A DNA stretch of 43,866 nt from Moraxella caviae (lineage in GTDB: Bacteria > Pseudomonadota > Gammaproteobacteria > Pseudomonadales > Moraxellaceae), in contig NZ_MUXU01000003.1 of assembly GCF_002014985.1 (NCBI RefSeq), positions 1 to 43,866 on the forward strand. Direction: 5' to 3'. Below are positions 26,764-35,837 of this stretch, piece after piece. Every line of letters starts with the position of its first letter. The first letter of the stretch is position 1. A model generated the notes under the pieces. It searched no databases and was not told the origin of the DNA. It worked only from the letters and a program-made list of their open reading frames with translations. The translations under genes were made by a program, and so were the position numbers.

Positions 26764-27276
26764 ATGACAACAGCCAAAAGTGCAGTTGCCAAATACAGCC
26801 TTGCGGTGCGTGTGTTTCACTGGGTGGGCGCGCTGCTGATTTTATGGGCGGTGGTGCTGATTAACATGGGCGATGACTACATCGGACTGCATAAGGCGGT
26901 GGGCGCAAGCTTTCTGATTTGGACGCTTTTGCGCATCATCACTCGCTTTATCACCAAAGCACCTGCGCCTGTACCAATGCCAGCGTGGCAGACGGCGGTG
27001 TCGCACCTAACGCATTTGGGGCTGTATGTGCTGATGTTGGCGCAGCCAGTGAGCGGACTTTTGATGTCTATGTATGGCGGACGTGCGACCAGCGTATTTG
27101 GGCTGTTTGAAATCCCTGCGATGGTGTCGCCTGACCGTGATATGGCACGTTTGTTCAATGAATGGCACACGGGATTGATTTGGACGACGCTTTTGGTGCT
27201 GATTGCGGCGCACGTTGGTGCGGCTTTGTATCATCAGTTTGTCGTGAAAGACAATCTCATCTCGCGTATGCGCTAA
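26764..27276 (+). CDS. Cytochrome b561 family protein
   Basis: A small di-haem b-type cytochrome of the inner membrane, which in E. coli-type relatives passes electrons between quinol and a partner such as superoxide. The product is 170 residues with four hydrophobic segments. Haem-ligand candidates are His in RVFHWVGALL, in YIGLHKAVG, in LTHLGLYVLML and in IAAHVGAAL. I chose the ATG at 26764 because AAGGAG lies 6 nt upstream; a longer frame from 26545 has no such signal and does not look like b561. It has its own terminator. Confidence 0.9.
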   Translation: MTTAKSAVAKYSLAVRVFHWVGALLILWAVVLINMGDDYIGLHKAVGASFLIWTLLRIITRFITKAPAPVPMPAWQTAVSHLTHLGLYVLMLAQPVSGLLMSMYGGRATSVFGLFEIPAMVSPDRDMARLFNEWHTGLIWTTLLVLIAAHVGAALYHQFVVKDNLISRMR

Positions 27277-27348
27277 TTTACCGCCAAACAAAACGCTGTA
27301 ATTTGGGCGTTGTGGCTTGAATGTGTGGTGCTTGAGCGCATGAAAAAT

Positions 27349-27377
27349 AAAAACCACGTCTTTTGGCGTGGTTTTTT
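27349..27377 (+). terminator. Terminator of the cytochrome b561 gene
   Basis: AAAAACCACG (27349-27358) pairs with CGTGGTTTTT (27367-27376), followed by another T. The stem is flanked by an A-run. Confidence 0.8.
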
Positions 27378-27417
27378 GTGCGTTTTGATTTGAATATTTG
27401 TTTGATGTAAAGTTTTA

Positions 27418-27476
27418 TACAAAGAAAAAGTTCCGATGATGATGGTCCTCGGTAAACTCGCACTTCATCGGAACTT
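27418..27476 (-). terminator. Terminator of minDE with a long loop
   Basis: AAGTTCCGATGA (27428-27439) and TCATCGGAACTT (27465-27476) form a perfect 12-bp stem around a 25-nt loop. On the minus strand the stem is followed by TTTCTTTG, so it can end minE transcription about 100 nt after the stop. The loop is unusually long for a terminator. Confidence 0.65.
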
Positions 27477-27577
27477 AATTGGTAGCTTGCTGGTTTAGTC
27501 TGTTCATTTAGCCTGACGCATTGTCAAGTTAAATTGATTAAACCGCAAACAATGCAAGAACAATACAAGAAAATCAA

Positions 27578-27853
27578 TCACTTACGGTCAGGCAGGCTGA
27601 TGCTCATTTCTAGCATGTCAATATTGTCTTCGTGCAAGTGGTTTAGGTTTACATCGCCAATCTGCACGCCGCTGACGTACTTATTCACCACTTCTAGGAT
27701 TTCACGCTTCATCTGCTCGATGCGGTCGGCAGTTAGGCGTGTGTTTAGGCGGTTTGAGCTTGCCACAATGACTTTTAGGCGGTCTTTGGCGATGTCGGCA
27801 CTGCTTGAGCGGTCATTGCCACCGAATAATGAACTCCAAAATCCTTTTTTCAT
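27578..27853 (-). CDS. minE: Cell division topological specificity factor MinE
   Basis: MinE stimulates MinD ATPase and drives the pole-to-pole Min oscillation that places the septum at mid-cell. The 91-residue product starts [12 protein letters not shown], a membrane-targeting amphipathic start. It has the anti-MinCD helix ([14 protein letters not shown]) and the topological specificity domain ending ISLPDRK. It begins 1 nt after the minD stop, so the two are coupled. Confidence 0.95.
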   Translation of the reverse strand: MKKGFWSSLFGGNDRSSSADIAKDRLKVIVASSNRLNTRLTADRIEQMKREILEVVNKYVSGVQIGDVNLNHLHEDNIDMLEMSISLPDRK

Positions 27854-27854
27854 C

Positions 27855-28667
27855 TTAGCCCCCGAACAATCTTTGGAAAAAGCCTTTCTTCTTCACATCA
27901 AGATGGCGCAGCGGGCGTTCTTCGCCCAAAAAGCGAGCCACGATGTCATCATAGCACTGACCTGCTGCCGATTCTGGATAGTGAATCACAGGCTGACCGT
28001 GGTTTGATGCTTCTAGCACGGCATTGCTTTCTGGAATCACGCCAATCAAAGGCACACGCAAAATTTCGTTGGCGATGGTGTCAAGATCCATCATTTCGCC
28101 TTGGGCGGCACGCTCTGGATTGTAACGAGTAACAATCAAATGCTCACGCACGCTGCTGCCTTCTTCGGCTTTTTTGGTGCGAGATTGCAGCAAGCCAATC
28201 ACACGGTCAGAGTCGCGCACCGATGAGATTTCAGGGTTGGTAACAATCAGCGCTTCGTCAGCGTGATACATGGCAAGCTGTGCGCCACGCTCAATGCCTG
28301 CTGGGCTGTCGCACACGATGTAATCAAAGCCAAGTTCGTTCAGCTCTTTCATCACCGCTGCCACGCCTTCGTCAGTCAGTGCGTCTTTGTCGCGCGTTTG
28401 TGAAGCTGGCAAGATGTACAGATTTTCTAGTTGTTTGTCTTTGACAAGCGCTTGGGTCAGCTTGGCGTTGCCAGTGATGACGTCCACGAAATCGTACACG
28501 ATGCGGTTTTCGCAGCCCATAATCAAATCAAGGTTACGAAGACCTACGTCAAAGTCAATGACAACGGTCTTAAAGCCACGGTTGGCAAGACCTGCGCTGA
28601 ACGATGCGCTGGTGGTGGTTTTGCCTACGCCACCTTTACCTGATGTTACAACGATAATTTTTGCCAC
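27855..28667 (-). CDS. minD: Septum site-determining protein MinD
   Basis: MinD is the membrane-binding ATPase that recruits MinC. The 270 residues contain the deviant Walker [11 protein letters not shown] (10-19), the switch regions ([11 protein letters not shown] and [11 protein letters not shown]), and a C-terminal amphipathic helix [11 protein letters not shown]. The start is GTG at 28667, with AAGGAG 7 nt upstream. It is separated from minC by 393 bp, far more than in most min operons. Confidence 0.96.
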   Translation of the reverse strand: MAKIIVVTSGKGGVGKTTTSASFSAGLANRGFKTVVIDFDVGLRNLDLIMGCENRIVYDFVDVITGNAKLTQALVKDKQLENLYILPASQTRDKDALTDEGVAAVMKELNELGFDYIVCDSPAGIERGAQLAMYHADEALIVTNPEISSVRDSDRVIGLLQSRTKKAEEGSSVREHLIVTRYNPERAAQGEMMDLDTIANEILRVPLIGVIPESNAVLEASNHGQPVIHYPESAAGQCYDDIVARFLGEERPLRHLDVKKKGFFQRLFGG

Positions 28668-29060
28668 AATGGCACTCCTTAAAAATCATGGCGATTGCGT
28701 TTATTTGGGCGTTGGCGGTGGATCGTTTGCCAAAGTGGCGTAAATGGCACCGCTGGCAAAGCGTGATTATCGCTGGGATTAGCGTCAGGTTGTTACCGCC
28801 AAATTTAACTGTCAAGTTTTAACCGCTGATTTGGTTAAGTCAATTTGGTTAAAGCGCCCAAAAATCAAAGCAATCAATTTGCAAAAAATTTTACCGCATT
28901 AGCATACCACAAATCCTTGACAAACTAAATGGCAAGCCAAAGTTTTTCTTGGGATTTGTGCAAAATTTTTTGTGATTTGGGCAATTTATGCCAGCTTTGA
29001 TGAACGGATTGAGCATTGTTCGTAAATCAATCCGCCAAATCCGCTTACAAATTCACGCCA
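28668..29060 (-). promoter_or_regulatory. minC-minD spacer with candidate minDE promoter
   Basis: There is no gene in this 393-bp gap. On the minus strand an extended -10 TGGTATGCT (28909-28901) would start a transcript about 225 nt before minD. ATTTGGTTAA is repeated at 28829-28838 and 28843-28852. No strong terminator for minC is visible. Confidence 0.4.
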
Positions 29061-29846
29061 TCAAAGATCGTCAAGCAAGGTGAATACCAAGCCTTTTTGT
29101 TCGTCGTAGCTGACTTGCACGGCTTGATCCAGCATTTCAGCAGGAATGGCTTCACGCAGGCAGTACGTTCCTGCGACAGACACCAAAGATGGGTTGAAGC
29201 GTTGGCAAAAAATGCGCGCGTCTTTATCGCCTGTTGCGCCTGCCACCAAACGCCCAAGCGCACGGCCGTAGATGTGTAAGTTGTTATCAGTGATGACTTC
29301 TGCGCCATCATTGACACTGCCGACCACCGTCAAATCACCGCCAATGTGCTGCAGGCTTTGACCTGAGCGCACGATTTGAGTGTGCGTGATGCCTGTCATG
29401 CCAGCGGCTGCCAAGTCTTGCTCGGTTTGTGCTTCGGCGGCTTGTGGGGCGGACTGTGGGGCGGCTTGTGGAGCGGACTGTGGGGCGCTTTGGGTGCTGT
29501 GAGCAGGCACGGCAACGCCAGCACGCTCGCCATCGTCATCACGGCGTGGACGAATGCGCTCAATGCGCTTGCCTTCAGCAGGGAAAATTGCAAGGCGCAG
29601 CGCACGCGCTTGCTCGCTTAGCACGCCATCGCTGACGCCAATCGGCTGTAATCCCGCTTGCCACAAAATATCCAAGCACTGCGCCAAATCCAGCGCCACA
29701 TCGCTATCAATCAGCACAGGCACGCCTTTGGGGCTGTTTTGCATCAGATCGTTGATGGCAGCTTGTAGCGTTTGCATATCATCGCTGTGGATTTTTAGGC
29801 GGCTAAAGCTGAGCATTTTGCCAAATAAACTAATGGCTTTATTCAT
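29061..29846 (-). CDS. minC: Septum site-determining protein MinC
   Basis: MinC inhibits FtsZ polymerisation at the poles. The 261-residue product (ATG at 29846) has an N-terminal FtsZ-inhibiting domain (about 1-100, ending LRLAIFPAEGKR), a low-complexity linker with repeated SAPQ/AAPQ units, and the C-terminal beta-helix domain (HTQIVRSGQSLQHIGGDLTV, then DNNLHIYGRALGRLVAG) that dimerises and binds MinD. A TTG at 29876 is an alternative start. The SD is weak. Linker units come from near-identical 12-bp repeats (29435-29490). Confidence 0.95.
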   Translation of the reverse strand: MNKAISLFGKMLSFSRLKIHSDDMQTLQAAINDLMQNSPKGVPVLIDSDVALDLAQCLDILWQAGLQPIGVSDGVLSEQARALRLAIFPAEGKRIERIRPRRDDDGERAGVAVPAHSTQSAPQSAPQAAPQSAPQAAEAQTEQDLAAAGMTGITHTQIVRSGQSLQHIGGDLTVVGSVNDGAEVITDNNLHIYGRALGRLVAGATGDKDARIFCQRFNPSLVSVAGTYCLREAIPAEMLDQAVQVSYDEQKGLVFTLLDDL

Positions 29847-30010
29847 AATTTGACCACTTGGTAAAAGACTTATCAATCGTGCATTGTAGCATTTTTTGGC
29901 AAATGAAAAAACCTTGGGACGAAAATAAACCTTGGGGTGGAATTTGGTTTAAATACGATTTGTTTTGTCAATTTGCCGTGTGTTTGGGTTGTGGGTTTGT
30001 GTTGTGAATT

Positions 30011-31189
30011 TTATGTAGTGCGGTTTGCCAAGCGTTGTCCGTAGGCGAAAATCAGCAGAGCGATGATGACAATCACTGCGCCCACATAGCCAACAAAGGG
30101 CAGCCCAATATTTGCAATCACCAAGCCGCCAACCAGCGCACCGCCACCAATGCCGACATTATAAATGCCTGAAAACAAACTCATGGCAACGTCTGTGGCG
30201 TTTGGCGCAAGTTTGAGCGTGCGCAGCTGCAACGCCAAACTGATGGCAGTCATGCTCACGCCCCACACCACCGCAAGCATTGTCCAAATCGCCCACGACT
30301 GCGCCAAAGTGAGCATCAGTCCAAGCCCTAATCCCACGCCAACGAGTGCCGCCCATACAAAGCCATCGGCAAAGCGTTCATAATAACGCCCAAACAGCCA
30401 GCTTGCCACAATGCCAGCTGCGCCAAAGACCAGCAGCACTGCCGTGGCGTAATTGGCGCTAAAGCCGTTGATGGTCAGCACAAATGGCTCAACATAACTA
30501 TAAGCGGTAAAATGCGCCGTAACAATCAGCGCAATCAGCGCATACACGATGAGCAGCGGCTTGTTTTTTATGATGTGCGGCAGGCTGGATAAATTGCCGA
30601 CATTACGGCTGGGCAGGCGCGGCAAAATCCACCACAGCACAAGCATGCACAGCAAAGCCGCCACGCCGATTGCGCCAAAAGTGGTGCGCCAACCCAAATA
30701 TTGCCCTAAAATCCGCCCAAGCGGCAAGCCAAGCACGGTGGCAAGCGCTGAGCCTGTGGCAAGCATTCCTAAGGCTTTGGTTTGCTTGCCTTTTGGGGCG
30801 ACACGTACCACAAGACTTGCGGTGATTGACCAAAAAACCGCGTGTGAGAGCGCAACGCCAGCGCGTGCGATGAGCAGCACGGTGAAATTTGGCGCAAATA
30901 CCGTCAAAACGTGGCTTGCGACAAACAGCACAAACAAACCCAGCAGCAGTTTTTTGCGCTCAATGCTGGCGGTGGCGAGCATGGCAGGTAAAGACAAACA
31001 CGCCACAATCCACGCATACACCGTCATCATCACGCCCACTTCATGCGCAGGCATGGCAAAACTTTCGCCAATGTCGGACAATAAAGCGATGGGGATAAAT
31101 TCGGTGGTGTTAAAAATAAATGCGGACAACGCCAGTGCCATCACACGCAAGGTGCGAATGCGCTCGGCTGCAGGGTGAGAGACGGTCAT
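30011..31189 (-). CDS. sotB: Sugar efflux MFS transporter SotB-like
   Basis: A 12-helix major facilitator of 392 residues. It closely follows the E. coli SotB/YdeA plan: FIFNTTEFIPIALLSDI near the N-terminus, SHAVFWSITASL, ATVLGLPLGRILGQYLGWR, HFTAYSYVEPFV, and APNATDVAMSLFSGIYNVGIG late in the protein. SotB exports arabinose and related sugars or IPTG; the substrate here is inferred from family only. The ATG at 31189 has no clear SD. No operon partners are evident. Confidence 0.9.
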   Translation of the reverse strand: MTVSHPAAERIRTLRVMALALSAFIFNTTEFIPIALLSDIGESFAMPAHEVGVMMTVYAWIVACLSLPAMLATASIERKKLLLGLFVLFVASHVLTVFAPNFTVLLIARAGVALSHAVFWSITASLVVRVAPKGKQTKALGMLATGSALATVLGLPLGRILGQYLGWRTTFGAIGVAALLCMLVLWWILPRLPSRNVGNLSSLPHIIKNKPLLIVYALIALIVTAHFTAYSYVEPFVLTINGFSANYATAVLLVFGAAGIVASWLFGRYYERFADGFVWAALVGVGLGLGLMLTLAQSWAIWTMLAVVWGVSMTAISLALQLRTLKLAPNATDVAMSLFSGIYNVGIGGGALVGGLVIANIGLPFVGYVGAVIVIIALLIFAYGQRLANRTT

Positions 31190-31360
31190 TTTTGGTGGTT
31201 GTATTTGTTGTTTTTTGAATTGTTGTAATGGTTGTTTTGGGTGTTTGGCGTGGTGAACGTGTGATTTGTAAGTTTGACAACGATAACACTAAAAAACTTA
31301 GCCGGTCAATTACTTAAAATTTTCTCAAGTTTGCTCAAATTCACTTGCCAGCCTTCAGAT

Positions 31361-32872
31361 TCACTTGCCGATTTTAGCAAACACATCGATGATTGCGCCC
31401 ACTTTATCAAAGCATTCTTGGTATTCGCCATCGCCATCACTGCGCACGGTTACGCCGCCGCCTGCCCACAGCTGCGCCTTGCTGTGCGTGGCTTGCAGCG
31501 TGCGAATCAGCACGTTCCATTGCCCTGCACCATCAAAATTTAAAAAACCCAACGTGCCACAATACGCACCGCGCGCACTGATTTCCAGCTCGTCAATCAG
31601 CTCGCACGCACGCTTTTTGGGTGCGCCTGTGATTGAGCCTGCTGGCAAACTGCCAAACAGCACGTCAAGCGGCGCATGGTCTGCGCTTATCGTGGCGGTG
31701 ATGGTGCTGACCATGTGGTGTACGTTTTCAAAACTTTCAATGGCGAATTTTTGTGGCGTGCGCACCGCACCAATGCCTGCGTATTTGCCCAAATCATTGC
31801 GCAATAAATCCACAATCATCAAGTTTTCGCTGATGTCTTTTTCGCTTGCGGCAAGCTCGTTTTTGAGTTTGTCGTCTAGGCTTGCGTCAGCGTGGCGTGG
31901 GCGTGTGCCTTTGATGGGCTTGGTGGTGATGTGGTGTGCGCCATCTTGCCAAGAAAAGGTGAAAAACAGCTCAGGCGACACCGACAACAGCTCAAAGACA
32001 GCACCGTTTTTTAAGTCGTTTGCGCTTAAATTTACGCCATCAGTCGGCGCAGGGCAGCATAAAAATCCAGCAAAAGGTGCTTTCATGGTGGTGCTTAGCG
32101 CAGGCAAATAGGCGTGCAGGGCGCAAATTTCAGCGTCCCAACGTTGGGTGAGATTGACTTGATACGCATCGCCTGCGTGCAAATATTGCTGCGTGCGCTC
32201 AAAGGCGGCTTGATAGTCCTGCTTTTGCCACGCTGGGTGAAATTTGGCGTTTGGCGTGTTTGGCGCAGGATTTTTTAAGACGCCATTGATGGCGTGTGCG
32301 ATGAGCTTGGCAAGATTTTGCGTTTTGGCTTGGCTGTTTGTGCTTTGATTGGCTGCGCTTTGATTTGCTAAATCGTGAATAGTTAGCATAAAACCTTGAT
32401 TTGCTGATGCGTCAAGTGGTGTCAGCGTGATGTCATAATGCCCAAAAAATGCCGCAGGCTGGTCGTCTTTGATGGCGATGGCAGGGTTGAGCGCATTTGC
32501 CGCCACGTCATAGCCGATAAAGCCCATCAGTCCGTGATGGTAATGGCTGGCTGCGCTTGGCGATGGTGTGGTGAAATTGTCGCTGTAGGTTTGCAGCGTT
32601 TGGCGCAAATCATCATAACTAGATTGGTGCGCTTGCCCAAAATCATAAGGATTTTCAAGGTTTTGTGCGCTCAAATGTGCGCTGCGATTGCTCGTGTGTA
32701 AAGTCAGCGTGTCATTTGTTGGCAGCAGCGTCCATGTGCGCTTGGGCAAAATACCAATCACCGCCTTGCCGTCATTGTGCAGATAGCACACTTGCCAAGC
32801 GGGAAAATGTGCGGCAATCAGACTGGTAAGCGTGGCACTGTCAAGCGTGCTGTGAATGGTGAGCGTGTGCAT
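31361..32872 (-). CDS. pabB: Aminodeoxychorismate synthase component I
   Basis: PabB converts chorismate with ammonia to 4-amino-4-deoxychorismate, leading to p-aminobenzoate and folate. The 503-residue product (ATG at 32872) carries the chorismate-binding signatures PIKGTRPRH (the Lys is typical of PabB rather than TrpE), MIVDLLRNDLG, GSLPAGSITGAPKKRA and GGGVTVRSDGDGEYQE. No pabA or pabC is adjacent. A 20-bp near-tandem duplication overlaps the stop codon (TTCACTTGCC at 31341 and 31361). Confidence 0.94.
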   Translation of the reverse strand: MHTLTIHSTLDSATLTSLIAAHFPAWQVCYLHNDGKAVIGILPKRTWTLLPTNDTLTLHTSNRSAHLSAQNLENPYDFGQAHQSSYDDLRQTLQTYSDNFTTPSPSAASHYHHGLMGFIGYDVAANALNPAIAIKDDQPAAFFGHYDITLTPLDASANQGFMLTIHDLANQSAANQSTNSQAKTQNLAKLIAHAINGVLKNPAPNTPNAKFHPAWQKQDYQAAFERTQQYLHAGDAYQVNLTQRWDAEICALHAYLPALSTTMKAPFAGFLCCPAPTDGVNLSANDLKNGAVFELLSVSPELFFTFSWQDGAHHITTKPIKGTRPRHADASLDDKLKNELAASEKDISENLMIVDLLRNDLGKYAGIGAVRTPQKFAIESFENVHHMVSTITATISADHAPLDVLFGSLPAGSITGAPKKRACELIDELEISARGAYCGTLGFLNFDGAGQWNVLIRTLQATHSKAQLWAGGGVTVRSDGDGEYQECFDKVGAIIDVFAKIGK

Positions 32873-32925
32873 GGTTTTGTGAAATGACAAGGCGGAAAAT
32901 GGCGATAATTGTAAGACAAAACGTC

Positions 32926-32959
32926 CAAAAACAAAACCCTATTTTTCATAGGGTTTTGT
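32926..32959 (-). terminator. Terminator of fabB
   Basis: ACAAAACCCTAT (32931-32942) and ATAGGGTTTTGT (32948-32959) form a perfect 12-bp stem with a 5-nt loop. On the minus strand it runs into TTTTGG. It lies about 130 nt after the fabB stop and 54 nt before pabB, separating the two units. Confidence 0.8.
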
Positions 32960-33087
32960 GATGGGTGATGATTGGTAATGATTGTTTTTAAAGATTGTTT
33001 GAAATTGATTGGCAAGCCGAAAGGGTGAAATAAAGTTCAGTTTGCAAACCTTGAAATCTTGCCAATCTTATAAATTCAGCACCAAAT

Positions 33088-34323
33088 TTACTCGCTAAAG
33101 CGTTTTAAAATCACCGCAGCGTTTGTACCGCCAAAGCCAAAGCTGTTACTCATCACCGTCTCAAGGCGTGCGCTGCGTGTGGTGGTTACGATGTCAAAGG
33201 CTTTAGCGTCATCGTCCATGTCGGTGATGTTAATCGTTGGGGCGATGAAATCGTGATTGAGCATCAGCACGCAATAAATCAGCTCTTGTACGCCCACTGC
33301 GCCTAGGCTGTGGCCTGTCATGGATTTGGTGGAGCTGATTGGCGGGGTGTTGTCTGTGCCGCCAAAGGCAGTGGCGATGGCGTTTAGTTCGGTGATGTCG
33401 CCAAGCGGTGTGCTGGTGCCGTGGCTGTTTACATAGTCCACTTTGTCAAGCCCAGCTTCGTTTAGGGCGATTTGCATACAGCGCACCGCGCCTTCGCCAC
33501 TTGGTGCGACCATTTCTGCGCCGTCAGACGTTGCGCCATAGCCGACAATCTCTGCCAAGATGGTTGCGCCACGAGCTTGGGCGTGTTCTAGGCTTTCAAT
33601 GACGAGCATGCCACCACCACCTGCGATGACAAAGCCGTCTCGTGTTTTGTCATAAGGGCGGCTGGCGGTGGTTGGCGTGTCGTTGTATTGTGTACTCATT
33701 GCACCCATCGCGTCAAACATACAAGACTGCGTCCAGTGTTCGCCTTCACCGCCACCTGCGATGACGACGTCTGCTTTGCCAAGCGCAATCAGCTCAGCGG
33801 CATGACCCACGCAGTGGCTTGATGTGGCACAGGCGCTGGAGATGGAGTAGCTTGCGCCATGAATTTTTAGACCAGTAGCAAGCGTTGCTGATACGGTGCT
33901 GCTCATGATTTTTGGCACTGCCATTGCGCCCACGCCACGCAAGCCTTTTTCACGCATATTATCCACAGCGTTTACCACATCAAAGGTAGAAGCGCCGCCA
34001 GAGCCTGCCACGATGGCGACTCGTGGATTGTGGGCGATGGCGTCAAGCGATAAGCCTGATTGGGCGATGGCTTGTAGGGCGCTGATGTAGGCAAAAAGGC
34101 TGGCATCGCTCATAAAGCGTTTGAGTTTGCGGTCAATGCCTGTGGTGTCAAGGCTTGCAGGGTCAATGCTGCCAGAGACTTGCGATTTAAAGCCATTATC
34201 GGCGTAGCTTTGGTTGAAGCTAAGTCCAGATTGTCCGTTCATTAGGGCTTGTTTGACGCTGTCTAAGTCGTTGCCAATGCACGATACGATGCCAGCGCCA
34301 GTGATGACGACACGCTTGTTCAT
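33088..34323 (-). CDS. fabB: Beta-ketoacyl-ACP synthase I
   Basis: FabB elongates fatty acids and is required at the unsaturated branch (cis-3-decenoyl-ACP). The 411 residues follow E. coli FabB closely rather than FabF. The catalytic Cys165 is in [12 protein letters not shown], His301 in NSHGTSTP, Lys333 and His338 in STKSMTGHS. The C-terminal [13 protein letters not shown] is intact. AGGA lies 6-7 nt before the ATG. No fabA is adjacent. It has its own promoter and terminator. Confidence 0.95.
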   Translation of the reverse strand: MNKRVVITGAGIVSCIGNDLDSVKQALMNGQSGLSFNQSYADNGFKSQVSGSIDPASLDTTGIDRKLKRFMSDASLFAYISALQAIAQSGLSLDAIAHNPRVAIVAGSGGASTFDVVNAVDNMREKGLRGVGAMAVPKIMSSTVSATLATGLKIHGASYSISSACATSSHCVGHAAELIALGKADVVIAGGGEGEHWTQSCMFDAMGAMSTQYNDTPTTASRPYDKTRDGFVIAGGGGMLVIESLEHAQARGATILAEIVGYGATSDGAEMVAPSGEGAVRCMQIALNEAGLDKVDYVNSHGTSTPLGDITELNAIATAFGGTDNTPPISSTKSMTGHSLGAVGVQELIYCVLMLNHDFIAPTINITDMDDDAKAFDIVTTTRSARLETVMSNSFGFGGTNAAVILKRFSE

Positions 34324-34366
34324 GTGTGTTCCTAAAGTTGATTTGGTTTACAGTTGTAATCTAGGT

Positions 34367-34375
34367 ATTGTAACA
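34367..34375 (-). promoter_or_regulatory. Extended -10 promoter of fabB
   Basis: TGTTACAAT on the minus strand lies 43 nt before the fabB ATG. The upstream -35 region is T-rich without a good match. Confidence 0.5.
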
Positions 34376-34403
34376 AATTATTTTAAAAAGAAAAGTTATT
34401 TTT

Positions 34404-34445
34404 GAAAAACAAAATTAAGCCTGGATACGAGTATTCAGGCTTAAT
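34404..34445 (-). terminator. Terminator of the O-acetylation operon
   Basis: ATTAAGCCTG (34414-34423) pairs perfectly with CAGGCTTAAT (34436-34445) around 12 nt. On the minus strand it continues into TTTGTTTTTC. It lies 29 nt after the esterase gene and separates it from fabB. Confidence 0.8.
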
Positions 34446-34473
34446 GTTCGTGATTGTAACTAAAGAGGTAGAT

Positions 34474-35775
34474 TTAGTTGTTGTTTAGTGCATCAACCAA
34501 GGCTTGAGCAAATAGCTCGCCCTTGACTCGGTAGCCTTTGCCGTTTAGATGAATAGAGTCTTTAGGGTTGGCATATCCGGTGTCTTGGAAGATGCGCATT
34601 GAGCCTGGGCCGCCTGACACTTGATACCAGTCGTAAAACATCACATTTTCTTCGATAGCGATGCGACGAAGAAGCTCTGAGTATTGCGCAGCAGCGGTAG
34701 TTCTTTGACCTTTGTAGCGAGTTTCTTGAACGCTGCTTAGCAAAATAGCTGCGTTAGGATTGATTGCACGAACCTTTTGGATGGTGTTTCGAATCGTGCG
34801 CTCAAGATAGTTTGGAATGCTGTTGGTGTATAGAATGTCATTGGTGCCCCAATCTAAGATTACCAAATCAGCATTTAGGCTGGCAAATTGCTCGAAGTGT
34901 TTTTGTTGTTCGATGGCTTTAAAGTTTGCGCCACCTACACCAAGGTTGTGGTAAGTCACACCACCATTGATGTTGGCGTTGTCAAGATTCACGCCATGAA
35001 ACTCAAATTCAGCATTTGGGCCGCCTGACAAACGAGAAATGGTAAAGCTAAATTCTTTGTCAGTGTCAGGCAGTTCAAAATTAACGCTTTGGATTTGGTT
35101 GTCGATATTAGCGTCAATCACTTTGGTTTGGCTGGCTACGCCATTAGAGGCGGTAACTTCATAACGGCCGTTCATTGCACGAAAGTTAAGAGCGGCATTG
35201 ATGTTGCCAAGAGTGTCAGCACTTTGTTTGAATTTAAAATTAACTTTTACAAAGCTGTCGCTCGTAACCGCAACGAAGCCGGTAACGCCAACGCCAATCT
35301 TAGGCGGTTGCTGAATACTGTTCGCTGTTCGCCATGAACCTGTGCTGGTGATGGTGTAGTCTTCTTGAGAATAGGTTCGTTTGGCGATGGTATAAGGAAA
35401 AATCATACCGCGTCCGCCATTGCCTCGAGCGGTTTGCAATGCTTTGCGGATTGGGGCAACTTGCCAGCCAGGTTGCACATGAGAGTCGCCAAAATGTGCA
35501 ATAACGATAGGCGTCTCATTTTGATTGGCTCGCCATTTTGTCAAAAGAGAACCTAGGGTGCTCGCGTTGGCAAACTCAATGCGATTTGCAGCTGTGTTTA
35601 GATTGTAAAGAGCGCTTGGTGCTTCGTACTCAGGTATCCACAACTTTGTATTTGTGTTGTGGGCAACCTTGTTGGTCAGCAGTGTTGTGCTGTAGCTGCT
35701 TGGGCTGTAAGTCAGGCTTGCCGCAGCAGGGATTGCAGCCAAAAGCATAGATAGTGTTAGTAGTTGTTTTTTCAT
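34474..35775 (-). CDS. Periplasmic SGNH esterase, Ape1-like (probable peptidoglycan or glycan O-acetylesterase)
   Basis: The 433-residue protein has a signal peptide (MKKQLLTLSMLLAAIPAAA). SGNH catalytic blocks are complete: Ser98 in HFGDSHVQPG, Gly near 280 in LGVGGAN, Asn312 in DWGTNDIL, and Asp406/His409 in DSIHLNGKGY. About 200 residues lie between block I and the Gly block, including a beta-rich module (about 160-262), like the CBM35-type insertion in Neisseria Ape1, which removes O-acetyl groups from MurNAc so lytic enzymes can act. The match is by motif and layout. It is the last gene of the operon, 62 nt after the DHHW gene, and has no clear SD. Confidence 0.75.
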   Translation of the reverse strand: MKKQLLTLSMLLAAIPAAASLTYSPSSYSTTLLTNKVAHNTNTKLWIPEYEAPSALYNLNTAANRIEFANASTLGSLLTKWRANQNETPIVIAHFGDSHVQPGWQVAPIRKALQTARGNGGRGMIFPYTIAKRTYSQEDYTITSTGSWRTANSIQQPPKIGVGVTGFVAVTSDSFVKVNFKFKQSADTLGNINAALNFRAMNGRYEVTASNGVASQTKVIDANIDNQIQSVNFELPDTDKEFSFTISRLSGGPNAEFEFHGVNLDNANINGGVTYHNLGVGGANFKAIEQQKHFEQFASLNADLVILDWGTNDILYTNSIPNYLERTIRNTIQKVRAINPNAAILLSSVQETRYKGQRTTAAAQYSELLRRIAIEENVMFYDWYQVSGGPGSMRIFQDTGYANPKDSIHLNGKGYRVKGELFAQALVDALNNN

Positions 35776-35837
35776 AATTGTATTGATGTTATTAAATTAG
35801 ATTAAGTGTGTTGTATGCTATATTAAGCGCTATTTTG

